Positions 41,998 through 54,344 are shown, numbered from the stretch's first letter. The stretch is DNA of 64,000 nt from Hyphomicrobium sp. (GCF_019744875.1 NZ_JAIETU010000005.1:620001-684000), one strand, 5' to 3'. A program made the numbers and translations. The notes: generated from the letters alone by a model not told the origin.

Positions 41998-43566
41998 ATG
42001 GCTAAGTTCGATTTGACGGACGACAGCGTCGTTGTCGTGATTGGGTCCGGCGCCGGCGGCGGCACGCTCTCCAACGAGCTCGCGCAAAAGGGCATCAACG
42101 TCGTCTGCCTCGAGGCGGGCGGCCGCTATGAGAATTCCGATTTCATCAACGACGAGTGGGACAGCTTCGCCCAGCTCGCCTGGGCGGACATGCGCACGAC
42201 GTCCGGCTCGTGGCGCGTGGCAAAAGACTTTCCGAACCTGCCTGCCTGGATCGTGAAAGCCGTTGGCGGATCGACGACGCACTGGGCCGGTGCTTCGCTG
42301 CGCTTCCAGGATCATGAGTGGAAGGCGCGCACCACGTACGGCGACGTGAAGGGCGCGGCCCTGATCGACTGGCCGATCGACGGCGCCGAGATGGCGCCTT
42401 GGTATGCCAAGGCCGAAGACAAGATGGGCACGACCGGAACGAACGGCATTCCGCGGCTGCCCGGCAACAACAACTTCAAGGTGCTTCACGCCGGCGCGAC
42501 CAAGATCGGCTACAAGGAAGTGCACACCGGCAATATGTCGATCAACAGCCAGCCCCGGGATGACCGGACAAGCTGCCACCAGCTCGGCTTCTGCTTCCAG
42601 GGCTGCAAGATGGGCGCGAAATGGTCGACGCTCTACACCGAGATCCCGAAGGGTGAGCAGACCGGCCACCTGGAAGTGCGACCCAATTCGCAGGTCCTGC
42701 AAATCGAGCACAACGCCAAGGGAAAAGTCACGGGCGTCGTGTATGCCGACAAGGAAGGCAAGCTGCAACGGCAGGCCGCGCGCCTCATCGCGGTGGCGGG
42801 AAACTCGATCGAAAGCCCGCGTCTGCTGCTGAACTCTCACAGCACCATGTTCCCGGACGGCCTAGCCAACGGCTCGGGGCACGTCGGCAAGCACTACATG
42901 CGCCACACCACGGGATCGGTGTACGCCGTGTTCGACAAGCCGGTGCATATGTATCGCGGCACGACGATGGCCGGCATCGTCAAGGATGAAGCCCGTTTCG
43001 ATCCGACGCGCGGGTTCGTCGGCGGTTACGAGATGGAAACTCTGTCGCTCGGCGTGCCGTTCATGGCGGCCTTCCTCAATCCCGGCGCGTGGGGCCGCGA
43101 CTTCACCTGGTTCCTCGACCGCTACGATCACATGGCGGGGCTTTGGATCGTGGGCGAAGACATGCCGCAAGAGTCGAACCGCATCACGCTCAGCCCCGAC
43201 AAGAAGGATGCCTTCGGTATGCCCGTCGCGAACGTGCATTTCGATGATCACCCGAACGACGTCGCCATGCGCACGCACGCCTATAAGCAGGGTGCCGCGA
43301 TCTACGACGCGGTCGGCGCGCTCAAGACGTTCGCGACGCCGCCGTATCCCTCGACGCACAACCTCGGCTCAAATCGCATGAGCGAAAAGCCGGCGGATGG
43401 CGTCGTGAATAAGTGGGGGCAGACCCACGAGGTGAAGAACCTGTTTGTGTCCGACGGCAGCCAGTTTACCAGCGGCGCGTCGGAGAATCCGACCTTGACC
43501 ATCGTGGCTCTGGCGATCCGCCAGGCCCATCACGTCGCGGAGCTGATGGCCAAGAACGAGGTCTAG
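41998..43566 (+). CDS. GMC family FAD dehydrogenase (gluconate/alcohol dehydrogenase-like)
   Basis: A 522-residue flavoprotein. The Rossmann motif VVVVIGSGAGGGTLSNELA is near the N-terminus, followed by CLEAGGRY. AVGGSTTHWAGASLRF is in the FAD-contact region, and SDGSQFTSGASENPTLTIVA near the end carries the GMC signature. A cysteine-containing CHQLGFCFQGCKMGAKWS suggests a redox or metal contact known from gluconate 2-dehydrogenase relatives. It lacks its own signal and would be exported with the Tat small subunit. The substrate is unknown; context suggests a small C3 alcohol or hydroxyketone such as acetol. AGAAGGGG precedes the ATG. Confidence 0.9.
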   Translation: MAKFDLTDDSVVVVIGSGAGGGTLSNELAQKGINVVCLEAGGRYENSDFINDEWDSFAQLAWADMRTTSGSWRVAKDFPNLPAWIVKAVGGSTTHWAGASLRFQDHEWKARTTYGDVKGAALIDWPIDGAEMAPWYAKAEDKMGTTGTNGIPRLPGNNNFKVLHAGATKIGYKEVHTGNMSINSQPRDDRTSCHQLGFCFQGCKMGAKWSTLYTEIPKGEQTGHLEVRPNSQVLQIEHNAKGKVTGVVYADKEGKLQRQAARLIAVAGNSIESPRLLLNSHSTMFPDGLANGSGHVGKHYMRHTTGSVYAVFDKPVHMYRGTTMAGIVKDEARFDPTRGFVGGYEMETLSLGVPFMAAFLNPGAWGRDFTWFLDRYDHMAGLWIVGEDMPQESNRITLSPDKKDAFGMPVANVHFDDHPNDVAMRTHAYKQGAAIYDAVGALKTFATPPYPSTHNLGSNRMSEKPADGVVNKWGQTHEVKNLFVSDGSQFTSGASENPTLTIVALAIRQAHHVAELMAKNEV

Positions 43567-43665
43567 CTCCTTCCGCGGTGCAACGCGCGCGTTGCCCGCG
43601 GCCGTCTCACCACAGCATCGAAACGGATGAACGGCCGCTTGGCTGTTGGCATCGGAAGTGACACT

Positions 43666-45357
43666 ATGTCCGAAGACACGCAGGCGCTCGTCCGAAAACT
43701 CCGCGAAATTTGCGGACGGCGCTACGTTCTTGCCGACCAGAGCAAGATGCGGGCGTTCGCGACCGGATACCGCAGCGGACGCGGGTCCGCAGCGGCCGTC
43801 GTGCGTCCGGCGACGCTGATCGAGCAATGGCGTGTCCTGCAAGTCTGCGTTGCGGCGAAGGTCATTGTGATCATGCAGGGCGCAAACACCGGCCTGACGG
43901 GCGGCTCGACGCCGAACGGCGACTACGACCGGCCCGTCGTCATTCTCAACACCATGCGCATTCGCGGCATTCATCTCATCCGCGACGGCACGCAGGTCGT
44001 TTGCCTGCCGGGCGCCACGCTGCATGCTCTCGAGCGCAAATTGCGCCCCCTCGGGCGCGAGCCGCACTCCGTCATCGGGTCGTCCTGCATCGGCGCGTCC
44101 GTGCTCGGCGGCATTTGCAACAACTCAGGCGGCGCTCTGATCCGGCGCGGCCCCGCCTATACGGAACTCGCGCTTTTCGCGCGGCTTACCGGCTCGGGCC
44201 GGCTCGAACTCATCAATCATCTCGGCATTGCGCTGGAGGGCGACCCCGAGGAGATTCTGGCGTGCGTCGAAGCCGGCGACTTTCCCGATGAAGCCGTGCA
44301 AAGCGGCAATCGCGCCGCGTCCGACCGGCACTACGGGAACCATGTCCGGCAGATCGATGAGCCTTCTCCGGCGCGCTTCAATGCCGACGAGACGCGCCTG
44401 TTCGAGACCTCGGGCAGTGCCGGCAAGGTCGCCGTGTTCGCCGTGCGCTTGGATACGTTCGTTTCCGACACGAACACGGCGACGTTCTACATCGGCACCA
44501 ACGATCCGGCCGAGCTGACGCAGTTGCGGCGGCACATGCTGGCGACGTTTCCGTCTCTGCCCATCGCGGCGGAGTACATTCACAAGGACGCCTTCGACAT
44601 CGCCGAGGTCTACGGCAAGGATATGTTCCTTGCGATCCAGTATCTCGGCACCGATCGATTGCCGAGCTTCTTCTCGCTCAAGAACTGGGTCGACCGGACA
44701 GTCCGGCGGCTTCCGTTCGGACCGCAATTCCTGAGCGATCGTGTTCTGCAGGGCCTTTCGCGGCTGTTTCCGTCGCACCTGCCCGCGCGCATCAAACGAT
44801 ATCGCGGGCTCTTCGCGCATCATCTCATTCTGAAGGCCGGCCACGACGCCATCGCCGCGACGCGCCAGTACCTGGCCGACGTTCTTCCGTCCACGACGGG
44901 TGACGCGTTCGAATGCACGGAAGACGAGGCGCGCAAGGCTTTCCTGCACCGGTTCGCTGTTGCGGGCGCGGCCGTGCGCTACCGGGCCATCCACGCGCGC
45001 GATGTCGAGGATATCGTGGCGCTGGACATCGCGCTCCGGCGGAACGACCGCGACTGGTTCGAGCAGCTCCCGGACGCTCTTACGAAGCCGATCATCAGTT
45101 CTCTCTACTACGGGCATTTCTTCTGCCACGTCTTTCACCAGGACTACATCGTCGCGAAGGGGCACGACCCGGAGGAGCTTGAGGAACGCATGCTGGACCT
45201 GCTCGACGCGCGGGGCGCCCAGTATCCGGCGGAGCACAATGTCGGACATCTCTATCGCGCGAGACCCGCTCTCGCCGCGCACTACCGCGCACTCGACCCC
45301 TGCAACGCCTTCAATCCCGGCATCGGAAAGACCTCGAAATGCGCCCATTGGCAGTAG
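43666..45357 (+). CDS. dld: Quinone-dependent D-lactate dehydrogenase
   Basis: Oxidises D-lactate to pyruvate and passes electrons to the quinone pool from the cytoplasmic side of the membrane. The protein (563 residues from 43666; ATG at 43627 is an alternative) aligns along its whole length with E. coli Dld. Examples are the FAD-binding IMQGANTGLTGGSTPNG, REPHSVIGSSCIGASV, ICNNSGGALIRRGPAYTELA, YYGHFFCHVFHQDYIV and AEHNVGHLYRA. This Dld type is most common in gammaproteobacteria. The pdh genes follow after 37 bp, so pyruvate would go straight to acetyl-CoA. Confidence 0.95.
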   Translation: MSEDTQALVRKLREICGRRYVLADQSKMRAFATGYRSGRGSAAAVVRPATLIEQWRVLQVCVAAKVIVIMQGANTGLTGGSTPNGDYDRPVVILNTMRIRGIHLIRDGTQVVCLPGATLHALERKLRPLGREPHSVIGSSCIGASVLGGICNNSGGALIRRGPAYTELALFARLTGSGRLELINHLGIALEGDPEEILACVEAGDFPDEAVQSGNRAASDRHYGNHVRQIDEPSPARFNADETRLFETSGSAGKVAVFAVRLDTFVSDTNTATFYIGTNDPAELTQLRRHMLATFPSLPIAAEYIHKDAFDIAEVYGKDMFLAIQYLGTDRLPSFFSLKNWVDRTVRRLPFGPQFLSDRVLQGLSRLFPSHLPARIKRYRGLFAHHLILKAGHDAIAATRQYLADVLPSTTGDAFECTEDEARKAFLHRFAVAGAAVRYRAIHARDVEDIVALDIALRRNDRDWFEQLPDALTKPIISSLYYGHFFCHVFHQDYIVAKGHDPEELEERMLDLLDARGAQYPAEHNVGHLYRARPALAAHYRALDPCNAFNPGIGKTSKCAHWQ

Positions 45358-45394
45358 GTCCGGCACCAACCCATCAAGAAGGGACGCTTGTCTC

Positions 45395-48079
<2,685 letters not shown>

Positions 48080-48104
48080 GACATACCTTGGAAGGACACT
48101 GAAC

Positions 48105-49397
48105 ATGTCGCACATGGACGTGAGGGTGCCGGATATCGGCGACTTCAAAGACGTGCCCGTCATCGAGGTGCACGTTGCACCGGGCGACCGCGTGAGAGCC
48201 GACGATCCTCTCATCACGCTCGAGAGCGACAAGGCGGCGATGGAGATCCCGGCGCCGCAGGCCGGCGAGATCGCCGAACTTCTCGTCAAGGTTGGCGACA
48301 AGGTCGGGCGTGGCAGCATCATCATGCGGCTCACCGGAACTGGCGCAGGCACCGGCGCTGGCGCTGTTGCGCCGGCCCCGTCTGCCGCGCCGCCTTCCGA
48401 GCCGAACCAGGCGACGGCTCCGGCGCAAGCCAATCCGGATGCTCCGCCGGAACGGCATTTGCCGCCGGTTCCGAGCGAAGGCGCGGTTCCTTCGACGGTC
48501 GACTACTCGAACGTTCTCGCCGGGCCGTCGGTCCGGCGTCTCGCGCGTGAGCTCGATGTCGATATCACGAAGCTCAAAGGGACCGGCGACAAGGGCCGCG
48601 TCACCAAAGACGACGTCAAAGCGGCACTCGCCGGTCTTGCCGCGCCATCCGGCGGCCACACAGGCATTCCCGAAATTCCCGCGCAGGATTTCGCCAAGTA
48701 CGGACCCATCGAGGTTCGCGCGATGTCGCGCCTGCGCCGTCTGTCAGGCCCGCACCTGCATCGCGCGTGGCTCAACGTTCCGCACGTCACGCACACCGAT
48801 GAAGCCGACATCACGGCGCTTGAAGCCTACCGCAAGGAACTCGACGCGCAGGCCAAGGAGAAGGGCTACCGCGTAACGCTGCTCGCGTTCCTGCTCAAGA
48901 CGAGCGTGCCGGTGTTGAAGGAGTTCCCGGAATTCAACGCGTCGCTGGCGCCGGAGCGCGATGCGCTGATCTACAAGCGCTACTTCAATATCGGTGTCGC
49001 CGTCGATACGCCTGATGGGCTCGTCGTGCCGGTCATCAAAGACGTCGATCGCAAGGGCATTCTCGAGCTTAGCCAGGACCTGGCGGCCGCCTCCGCGCGC
49101 ATGCGCGAAGGAAAAATTTCGCCCGCCGATATCTCGGGCGGGACGTTTTCGATCTCCAGCCTCGGCGGTATTGGCGGCACCGCGTTCACGCCGATCGTCA
49201 ACGCGCCGGAGGTCGCCATTCTCGGCGTGCCGCGCGCGGCCATCAAGCCGGTGTGGGATGGATCTGCCTTCCAGCCCAGGCTCGTGCTGCCGCTCTGCGT
49301 GTCCTACGATCATCGCGTGATCGACGGTGCGCTGGCCGCTCGCTTCACACGGCGCTTGGCGGAAATCCTGGGCGACGTCCGCCAACTGGCTCTGTGA
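48105..49397 (+). CDS. aceF: Dihydrolipoamide acetyltransferase (E2)
   Basis: Core acetyltransferase of the pyruvate dehydrogenase complex. The 430-residue protein has one lipoyl domain (VPDIGDFKDVPVIEVHVAPG, lipoylated Lys43 in ESDKAAME), an Ala/Pro-rich linker, an E3/E1-binding domain (AGPSVRRLARELDVDITKL, GKGRVTKDDV-like) and the catalytic domain ending LCVSYDHRVIDGALAARF with the active-site histidine. Only one lipoyl domain is present, fewer than the three of E. coli AceF. It is followed by lpd after nine bases. Confidence 0.95.
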   Translation: MSHMDVRVPDIGDFKDVPVIEVHVAPGDRVRADDPLITLESDKAAMEIPAPQAGEIAELLVKVGDKVGRGSIIMRLTGTGAGTGAGAVAPAPSAAPPSEPNQATAPAQANPDAPPERHLPPVPSEGAVPSTVDYSNVLAGPSVRRLARELDVDITKLKGTGDKGRVTKDDVKAALAGLAAPSGGHTGIPEIPAQDFAKYGPIEVRAMSRLRRLSGPHLHRAWLNVPHVTHTDEADITALEAYRKELDAQAKEKGYRVTLLAFLLKTSVPVLKEFPEFNASLAPERDALIYKRYFNIGVAVDTPDGLVVPVIKDVDRKGILELSQDLAAASARMREGKISPADISGGTFSISSLGGIGGTAFTPIVNAPEVAILGVPRAAIKPVWDGSAFQPRLVLPLCVSYDHRVIDGALAARFTRRLAEILGDVRQLAL

Positions 49398-49406
49398 GGA
49401 ACACGA

Positions 49407-50828
49407 ATGACCACGTTGGAACCGTTGTCCTGCGACGTAGCCGTGCTCGGCGCCGGTCCGGGCGGCTACGCAGCGGCCTTCCGCGCCGCCGACCTGGGCC
49501 TCAGCGTCATCATGATCGACAGCAATCCGACGCTCGGCGGCGTCTGCCTCAACGTCGGGTGCATTCCGTCGAAGGCGCTGTTGCATGTCGCGGCCGTGAT
49601 CGATCAGGCGGCGGCGCTTGCCACGCACGGCGTCGCGTTTGACGCCCCGCGGATCGATCTCGCGAAACTGCGCGCCCACAAGGAAGCCGTCGTTTCGAAA
49701 CTGACCACGGGCCTCGCCGCCATGGCACGCGGCCGCAAGGTCCGCACCCTTCAGGGTACTGGTCAGTTCAGCGACGCGCACCACTTTGAGGTGACTTCGG
49801 CCAACGGCGATGTGCAACGCGTTGGCTTCGAGCATGCGATCATCGCCGCAGGGTCTCATGCCATCCGGTTGCCGTTCATGCCGGACGATCCGCGCATCGT
49901 GGATTCGACCGGCGCTCTTGAGCTCACGAGCATTCCCAAGCGGCTGCTCGTCATCGGCGGCGGCATCATCGGCCTCGAGCTGGCAACGGTCTATTCGACG
50001 CTAGGCAGCCGCATCGACGTCGTCGAAGCGCTCGACGGGCTGGTGGCCGAGGCCGACCGCGACCTGGTGAAGATCTGGGAGAAGAAAAACGCGTCGCGCT
50101 TCGATCGGGTGCTTCTGAGTACGAAAGTCGTAGCGGCCGACGCGCAATCCAACGGTGTAAAAATCAGCTTCGACGGCGCGGCCGGCTTGCCGCCCGCAAC
50201 CTACGATATGGTGCTCGTGGCCGTCGGGCGCGCGCCGAACGGTCGGCAGATCGCGGCCGGCAAAGCCGGCGTCAACGTCAACGACCGCGGGTTCATCACG
50301 ACCGACAGCCAGATGCGCACCAATGTTCCGCACATCTTCGCGATCGGCGACATTGCGGGCAACCCGATGCTCGCGCACAAGGCCGCGCACGAGGGTCACG
50401 TGGCGGCCGAAGCCGCAGCCGGCAAGCCGAGCCATTTCGACGCGCGCCAAATTCCGTCCGTCGCCTACACCGATCCCGAAATCGCGTGGACCGGAAAAAC
50501 CGAAGCCGCGCTCAAGAAGGACGGCATCGCCTATCGCAAAGCGATCTTCCCGTGGGCTGCTTCAGGGCGCGCCATCGCCAACGGACGCGATGAAGGGGCT
50601 ACCAAATTACTGGTCGATGAGGAAACGGGTCGCGTTCTCGGCGGCGGCATCGTTGGCCAGCATGCGGGCGACCTGATCGGCGAGATCGGGCTCGCGATCG
50701 AACTCGGCGCCGAAGCGGACGATCTCGCGCTGACCATTCATCCGCATCCGACACTGTCCGAAACGGTCAGCATGGCAGCCCAGGTTTACGAGGGCGTGTG
50801 CACCGATCTGCCGCCGAAACGGTCATGA
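49407..50828 (+). CDS. lpd: Dihydrolipoamide dehydrogenase (E3)
   Basis: FAD-disulfide oxidoreductase that reoxidises the lipoyl groups of E2. The 473-residue protein has the FAD motif VAVLGAGPGGYAAAFRAADLG and the redox disulfide GGVCLNVGCIPSKALLHVA (Cys47, Cys52). The NAD motif is VIGGGIIGLELATVYSTLG, followed by IFAIGDIAGNPMLAHKA. The C-terminal catalytic pair is HPHPTLSE. It completes aceE-aceF-lpd and, by position, is dedicated to this complex. It is the last gene of the presumed sigma-54-controlled transcript. No terminator is evident. Confidence 0.96.
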   Translation: MTTLEPLSCDVAVLGAGPGGYAAAFRAADLGLSVIMIDSNPTLGGVCLNVGCIPSKALLHVAAVIDQAAALATHGVAFDAPRIDLAKLRAHKEAVVSKLTTGLAAMARGRKVRTLQGTGQFSDAHHFEVTSANGDVQRVGFEHAIIAAGSHAIRLPFMPDDPRIVDSTGALELTSIPKRLLVIGGGIIGLELATVYSTLGSRIDVVEALDGLVAEADRDLVKIWEKKNASRFDRVLLSTKVVAADAQSNGVKISFDGAAGLPPATYDMVLVAVGRAPNGRQIAAGKAGVNVNDRGFITTDSQMRTNVPHIFAIGDIAGNPMLAHKAAHEGHVAAEAAAGKPSHFDARQIPSVAYTDPEIAWTGKTEAALKKDGIAYRKAIFPWAASGRAIANGRDEGATKLLVDEETGRVLGGGIVGQHAGDLIGEIGLAIELGAEADDLALTIHPHPTLSETVSMAAQVYEGVCTDLPPKRS

Positions 50829-50937
50829 AGCAGACGCGTCAGGCGCTTCGAAGCGTCGGGACTGCGGCGCGCCCTTCTCTTTGCACGAATTCCCGCCTAA
50901 ATACGCCTCCGACAGGATCGGCCGGCGGCGCGGAACC

Positions 50938-51321
50938 ATGCACAGCACCAACTACGTCAACACTCTGATCACGGTATCGACCGATTGCCCCGTCGCGGTG
51001 GCAACGCCTCCCACCAAGGAGGGAACGATAGCTGAGCGGCAGTTCGCGAGGCTTTCCGCCGCCCCCTATGCCATGACCTCGGACGAGTTGCTGCTCGCCG
51101 TCGAGAATGACCGCAAGGGAGACGTAACCGCGGAGGAGTTCTTTGCAAAGCCGCTGGCCTGCCTGCGCGTTTCTCCGCTGGTCAAGAATCACGGCTATGG
51201 ATTGCATCACGATGCGAAAAGCCGGGTCGCGCTCGTGCCGGTGGAAAGCGCGGCCTACAAACGGCTGATGTCCGACGCTTCGGTCAAGAAAAGCCCCGGA
51301 ATGCGCAGCAAGCGGGGCTGA
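50938..51321 (+). CDS. DUF6157 family protein
   Basis: A 127-residue protein of unknown function. It opens HSTNYVNTLITVSTDCPV and contains ERQFARLSAAPYAMTSDELL and ACLRVSPLVKNHGYGLHHDA, which match the small DUF6157 family found widely in bacteria. A histidine-rich GYGLHHD near the end may bind metal. The C-terminus ends in a basic tail (KKSPGMRSKRG). Start at 50938 is set by homology. It is 109 bp after lpd and could be read from the same transcript, though no functional link is known. Confidence 0.8.
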   Translation: MHSTNYVNTLITVSTDCPVAVATPPTKEGTIAERQFARLSAAPYAMTSDELLLAVENDRKGDVTAEEFFAKPLACLRVSPLVKNHGYGLHHDAKSRVALVPVESAAYKRLMSDASVKKSPGMRSKRG

Positions 51322-51386
51322 CGCGCGCATCTCCGCGAAGCTCTCTCGTCAAGCGCGAGCGGCGATGTGGGACCTGGGCGTCGCTC

Positions 51387-53471
51387 TCAAGCGCCATGGG
51401 CCAAGCCGCTCCAATGCGCGGCGAACGCCAAAAGATCGGCCAGCTCGTCCAGCGCCTTCCCAATCGGCTTTCCGCCTCCGTGCCCTGCGCGCGTGTCGAC
51501 CCGGAGGATGCGCGGCCGATGCCCGAGATCGTCGGCCTGAAGGGCTGCGACATACTTGAAACTGTGCGCGGGCACGACGCGGTCATCGGTGTCGGCGGTG
51601 GTCACGAGAATGGCCGGATAGGACGCCCCTGCGCGGACCGTGTGGCACGGTGAGTACGACAGCAAGTTGCGGAAATCGGCCTCTTTGCGCGGGTCGCCGT
51701 ATTCCGAGGTCCAGTACTGCCCGTTCGTGAACTGGGCGAAGCGCAGCAAATCCAAAACTCCGACGCCGGGCAGCGCCGCCGCAAAGAGATCCGGCCGCTG
51801 GTTGACCACGGCTGCGACCAGAAGCCCACCGTTGGACTCGCCCTGGATCGCGAGCCCATCTGCCGACGCGATGCCCTCGCTCTTCAGATACTCGGCGGCG
51901 GCAATGAAATCGTCGAAGGTGTTCTGCTTGTTCGCGAGCCGTCCCGCGTCGTGCCAGGCTTTCCCGTATTCCCCGCCGCCGCGCAGGTTGGCAACCGCGT
52001 AAGCGCCGCCCGCTTCCACCCACGCGAGAACGGCGGGCGAATAATAAGGGACCATGCTGATGCCGAAGCCGCCGTAGCCGTAGAGGATGGTCGGCACCGG
52101 CGTCCGGATGTCCGCACGGCGCACGACAAACATCGGAATGCGCGTGCCGTCCTTCGAACGGTAGAAGCGCTGCTCAACGACGATCTGGTCGAGGTCGATC
52201 GCCACATCCGGCGCGGCCCAGACCGTGAGATGCCGGCCGGCGACCTCATAGCGGTAGATCGTTGTCGGTGCCTTGTGGCCAGTGAAGACGAAAAAGGCTT
52301 CGTCGTCGTCGGGGCGTCCGCGAAAACCGCCGGCGGTTCCGATGCCCGGGAGATCGATTGCTCCGTCCGGCGCGCCATCGAGACGATGGCGGCGGATTTC
52401 ACTCTTGGCGTCGACCAGGTACGTCAAGAAAAGCCGCCCGCCGAGAAGAACGGCTTCGTTCAGCGTCCCGTCTTTCCGCTCCTCGACCAGATCTGAAAAC
52501 TCCAGTTTGGACGCGGCGAGGTCGATTGTGACGATCTTGCCGCGCTCGGCGTTTTCGTCCGTCGCGAGAAAGATGCGCGTTCCCTGATTGCCGACAACGG
52601 ACCAGTTGTGGTCGTAGCCTTGAACAAGGGGACGCGGCGTCCAGCTCGGATCCTCGAGGTCGATGATCGACAAGGCGTTGCCGCCGGCGCCGGGCGTGAA
52701 GGAAATCGTCGCGTAGCGCCCATCCGGAGTTACGCCGACGGTCTGAATGAGCAGTTGCCCATCCGGCGTCGCGTGGACAAGCCGGTCGGCGGCCTGCGGC
52801 GTGCCGAGCGCATGGAAATGGATGGAGTGCGCGGTCACCGGCGCTTCGAAGGCGTTCTCGCTCGGTGGCTCCGGATAGCGGGAGTAGAAAAATCCGGATC
52901 CGTCCCGCGTCCATGCAATGTTGGTGAAGCGCGCCCAAGCGATCTCGTCGGCAAGGACGTTGCCGCTCTCGACATCGAGAACACGGATGGTGCGCCAGTC
53001 CGTGCCGCCCTCCTGCTTGGCGAACGCGAGATATCGTCCGTCTTCACTGACGGCCCATTCCGCAAGCGCGGTGGCCCCATCTTCGGACCACGTGTTCGGA
53101 TCGATCACGGTCCGGTCGGTGCCATCCACGCCGTCTCGCACGACGAGAACCGCCTGATTGTCGAGACCGGCGTTGCGCATGAAAAAGTAGCGCGTGCCGC
53201 GCTTTTCGGGAGCCGTGAGGCGGGCATGGTCGAAAAGCTCCGCCAGACGCTTGCGGAAGCGTTCGCGGCCCGGCAAAGCGGCCAGATGCGACCGTGCGAG
53301 GTCGTCCTGCGCGCGGACCCAATCGGCAACGTCCGGGTGGCTGCGCGCGTCTCCTTCCAGCCAGCGGTAGGGATCAGCGACGGCAATGCCGAAGTGCTCT
53401 TCCACGGTGTCGGTGCGCCGGGTCTCGGGGTAGATCACTATGGCTTCCTCGCAATTCTTCGGCTCATGCAA
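51387..53471 (-). CDS. Prolyl oligopeptidase family serine peptidase (S9A)
   Basis: A 694-residue S9A peptidase cleaving short proline-containing peptides. The N-terminal seven-bladed propeller begins with DPYRWLEGDARSH. The alpha/beta-hydrolase domain has PTILYGYGGFGISMVPYYSP, the nucleophile in LAIQGESNGGLLVAAV, the aspartate in TTADTDDRVVPAHSFKY and the histidine in DTRAGHGGGKP. No signal peptide is visible, so it is probably cytoplasmic. The start region overlaps the end of the RidA-like gene by 8 bp; the two are probably cotranscribed. Confidence 0.95.
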   Translation of the reverse strand: MHEPKNCEEAIVIYPETRRTDTVEEHFGIAVADPYRWLEGDARSHPDVADWVRAQDDLARSHLAALPGRERFRKRLAELFDHARLTAPEKRGTRYFFMRNAGLDNQAVLVVRDGVDGTDRTVIDPNTWSEDGATALAEWAVSEDGRYLAFAKQEGGTDWRTIRVLDVESGNVLADEIAWARFTNIAWTRDGSGFFYSRYPEPPSENAFEAPVTAHSIHFHALGTPQAADRLVHATPDGQLLIQTVGVTPDGRYATISFTPGAGGNALSIIDLEDPSWTPRPLVQGYDHNWSVVGNQGTRIFLATDENAERGKIVTIDLAASKLEFSDLVEERKDGTLNEAVLLGGRLFLTYLVDAKSEIRRHRLDGAPDGAIDLPGIGTAGGFRGRPDDDEAFFVFTGHKAPTTIYRYEVAGRHLTVWAAPDVAIDLDQIVVEQRFYRSKDGTRIPMFVVRRADIRTPVPTILYGYGGFGISMVPYYSPAVLAWVEAGGAYAVANLRGGGEYGKAWHDAGRLANKQNTFDDFIAAAEYLKSEGIASADGLAIQGESNGGLLVAAVVNQRPDLFAAALPGVGVLDLLRFAQFTNGQYWTSEYGDPRKEADFRNLLSYSPCHTVRAGASYPAILVTTADTDDRVVPAHSFKYVAALQADDLGHRPRILRVDTRAGHGGGKPIGKALDELADLLAFAAHWSGLAHGA

Positions 53472-53865
53472 TGATCGCGGTCACGCGAATCTCGATGCGC
53501 ATGTCCGGCAATCCCAACGCCTCGACACCCAGCTGCGTCCAGATAGGCGCGTGGTTCGGCATATACTGCCTGTATAGTCTGGTCATCGTTTCGTTGACCT
53601 CAGGCGGGAAGCCGCCGACATGATACGAGTTGACGTGGACGACATGGTCCCAGCTCGCTCCTGCTGTCGCCAGGGTCCGCTCCAGATTTCGGAAGGCCTG
53701 TGCAATCTCGTCGCCCAGTTCTTTTGGAATCTGCAGATCGTCGTTCCAGCCGCCCTGGCCCGATGTCTCGACGCGATTTCCGATCTTCACCGCCTGCGAG
53801 TAGTGCAAGAGGTCCCTGAGTTTCGACCCGTATCCGGGGGTGACGAAGAACGTGGGTTTTTCCAT
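53464..53865 (-). CDS. RidA/YjgF family protein
   Basis: A 133-residue protein of the RidA (reactive imine deaminase) superfamily. The sequence has a central GNRVETSGQGGWNDD, EIAQAFRNLERTLATAGASWDHVVHV (residues about 60-84) and a terminal PDMRIEIRVTAII, where the arginine is the substrate-binding residue of active RidA-type proteins. It is more divergent than housekeeping RidA and may act on another enamine/imine. Start at 53865 (MEKPTFFV) is set by homology. It overlaps the downstream prolyl oligopeptidase gene. Confidence 0.85.
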   Translation of the reverse strand: MEKPTFFVTPGYGSKLRDLLHYSQAVKIGNRVETSGQGGWNDDLQIPKELGDEIAQAFRNLERTLATAGASWDHVVHVNSYHVGGFPPEVNETMTRLYRQYMPNHAPIWTQLGVEALGLPDMRIEIRVTAIIA

Positions 53866-54010
53866 GGCGATTGGCTCCAGCTCTATGAATAGAGCTGATC
53901 TATGAAGCGCGCTCGACGGTTTGTAGGACCGTCGGGACCTGTCATTTCCGCGTCCGGCGCAAGGCCACAATCAATCATTTCTGCTGATTGAACCGATACA
54001 AATAATCAAT

Positions 54011-54334
54011 TTGAATTCTCTATCTGGCGATCCGATCTTCGTGTTCAGCCGGTTTGTCGATCGCGGCGCTGCCGTGACCCCCATGACCTTTCAATCCTTG
54101 AATGCCGACCTACCTACGGGCGACGCGGTCTTTTCCGGCCCCGGCTCAGACCCGGTCAACACCAACTGTCTCGCCTGTCATTCCGCTGAGATGGTGCTGA
54201 CGCAGCCTGCGCTGCCTAAGGAGAAATGGGGTGAGGTCGTTCACAAGATGATCAACGTCTACAAGGCGCCGATCGATGAGAGCGATATCGACCCGATCGT
54301 CGCCTACCTCAGCGCGCTACCCACCAAACAATAG
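54011..54334 (+). CDS. Monoheme cytochrome c, SorB-like, possibly 5'-truncated
   Basis: The product (up to 107 residues from a TTG at 54011, or 83 from ATG at 54083) has a single heme motif in TNCLACHSAEMVL. It also has the helical EKWGEVVHKMINVYKAPID and DPIVAYLSALP, which resemble the cytochrome subunit (SorB) of sulfite dehydrogenase. c-type cytochromes mature in the periplasm, yet no signal peptide is present in this frame up to the TAG at 53924. No sulfite dehydrogenase (SorA) gene is nearby. Either the gene has lost its 5' end or its start is not where I see it. DUF305 follows after 10 bp. Confidence 0.65.
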   Translation: MNSLSGDPIFVFSRFVDRGAAVTPMTFQSLNADLPTGDAVFSGPGSDPVNTNCLACHSAEMVLTQPALPKEKWGEVVHKMINVYKAPIDESDIDPIVAYLSALPTKQ

Positions 54335-54344
54335 AAAGCGAAAT

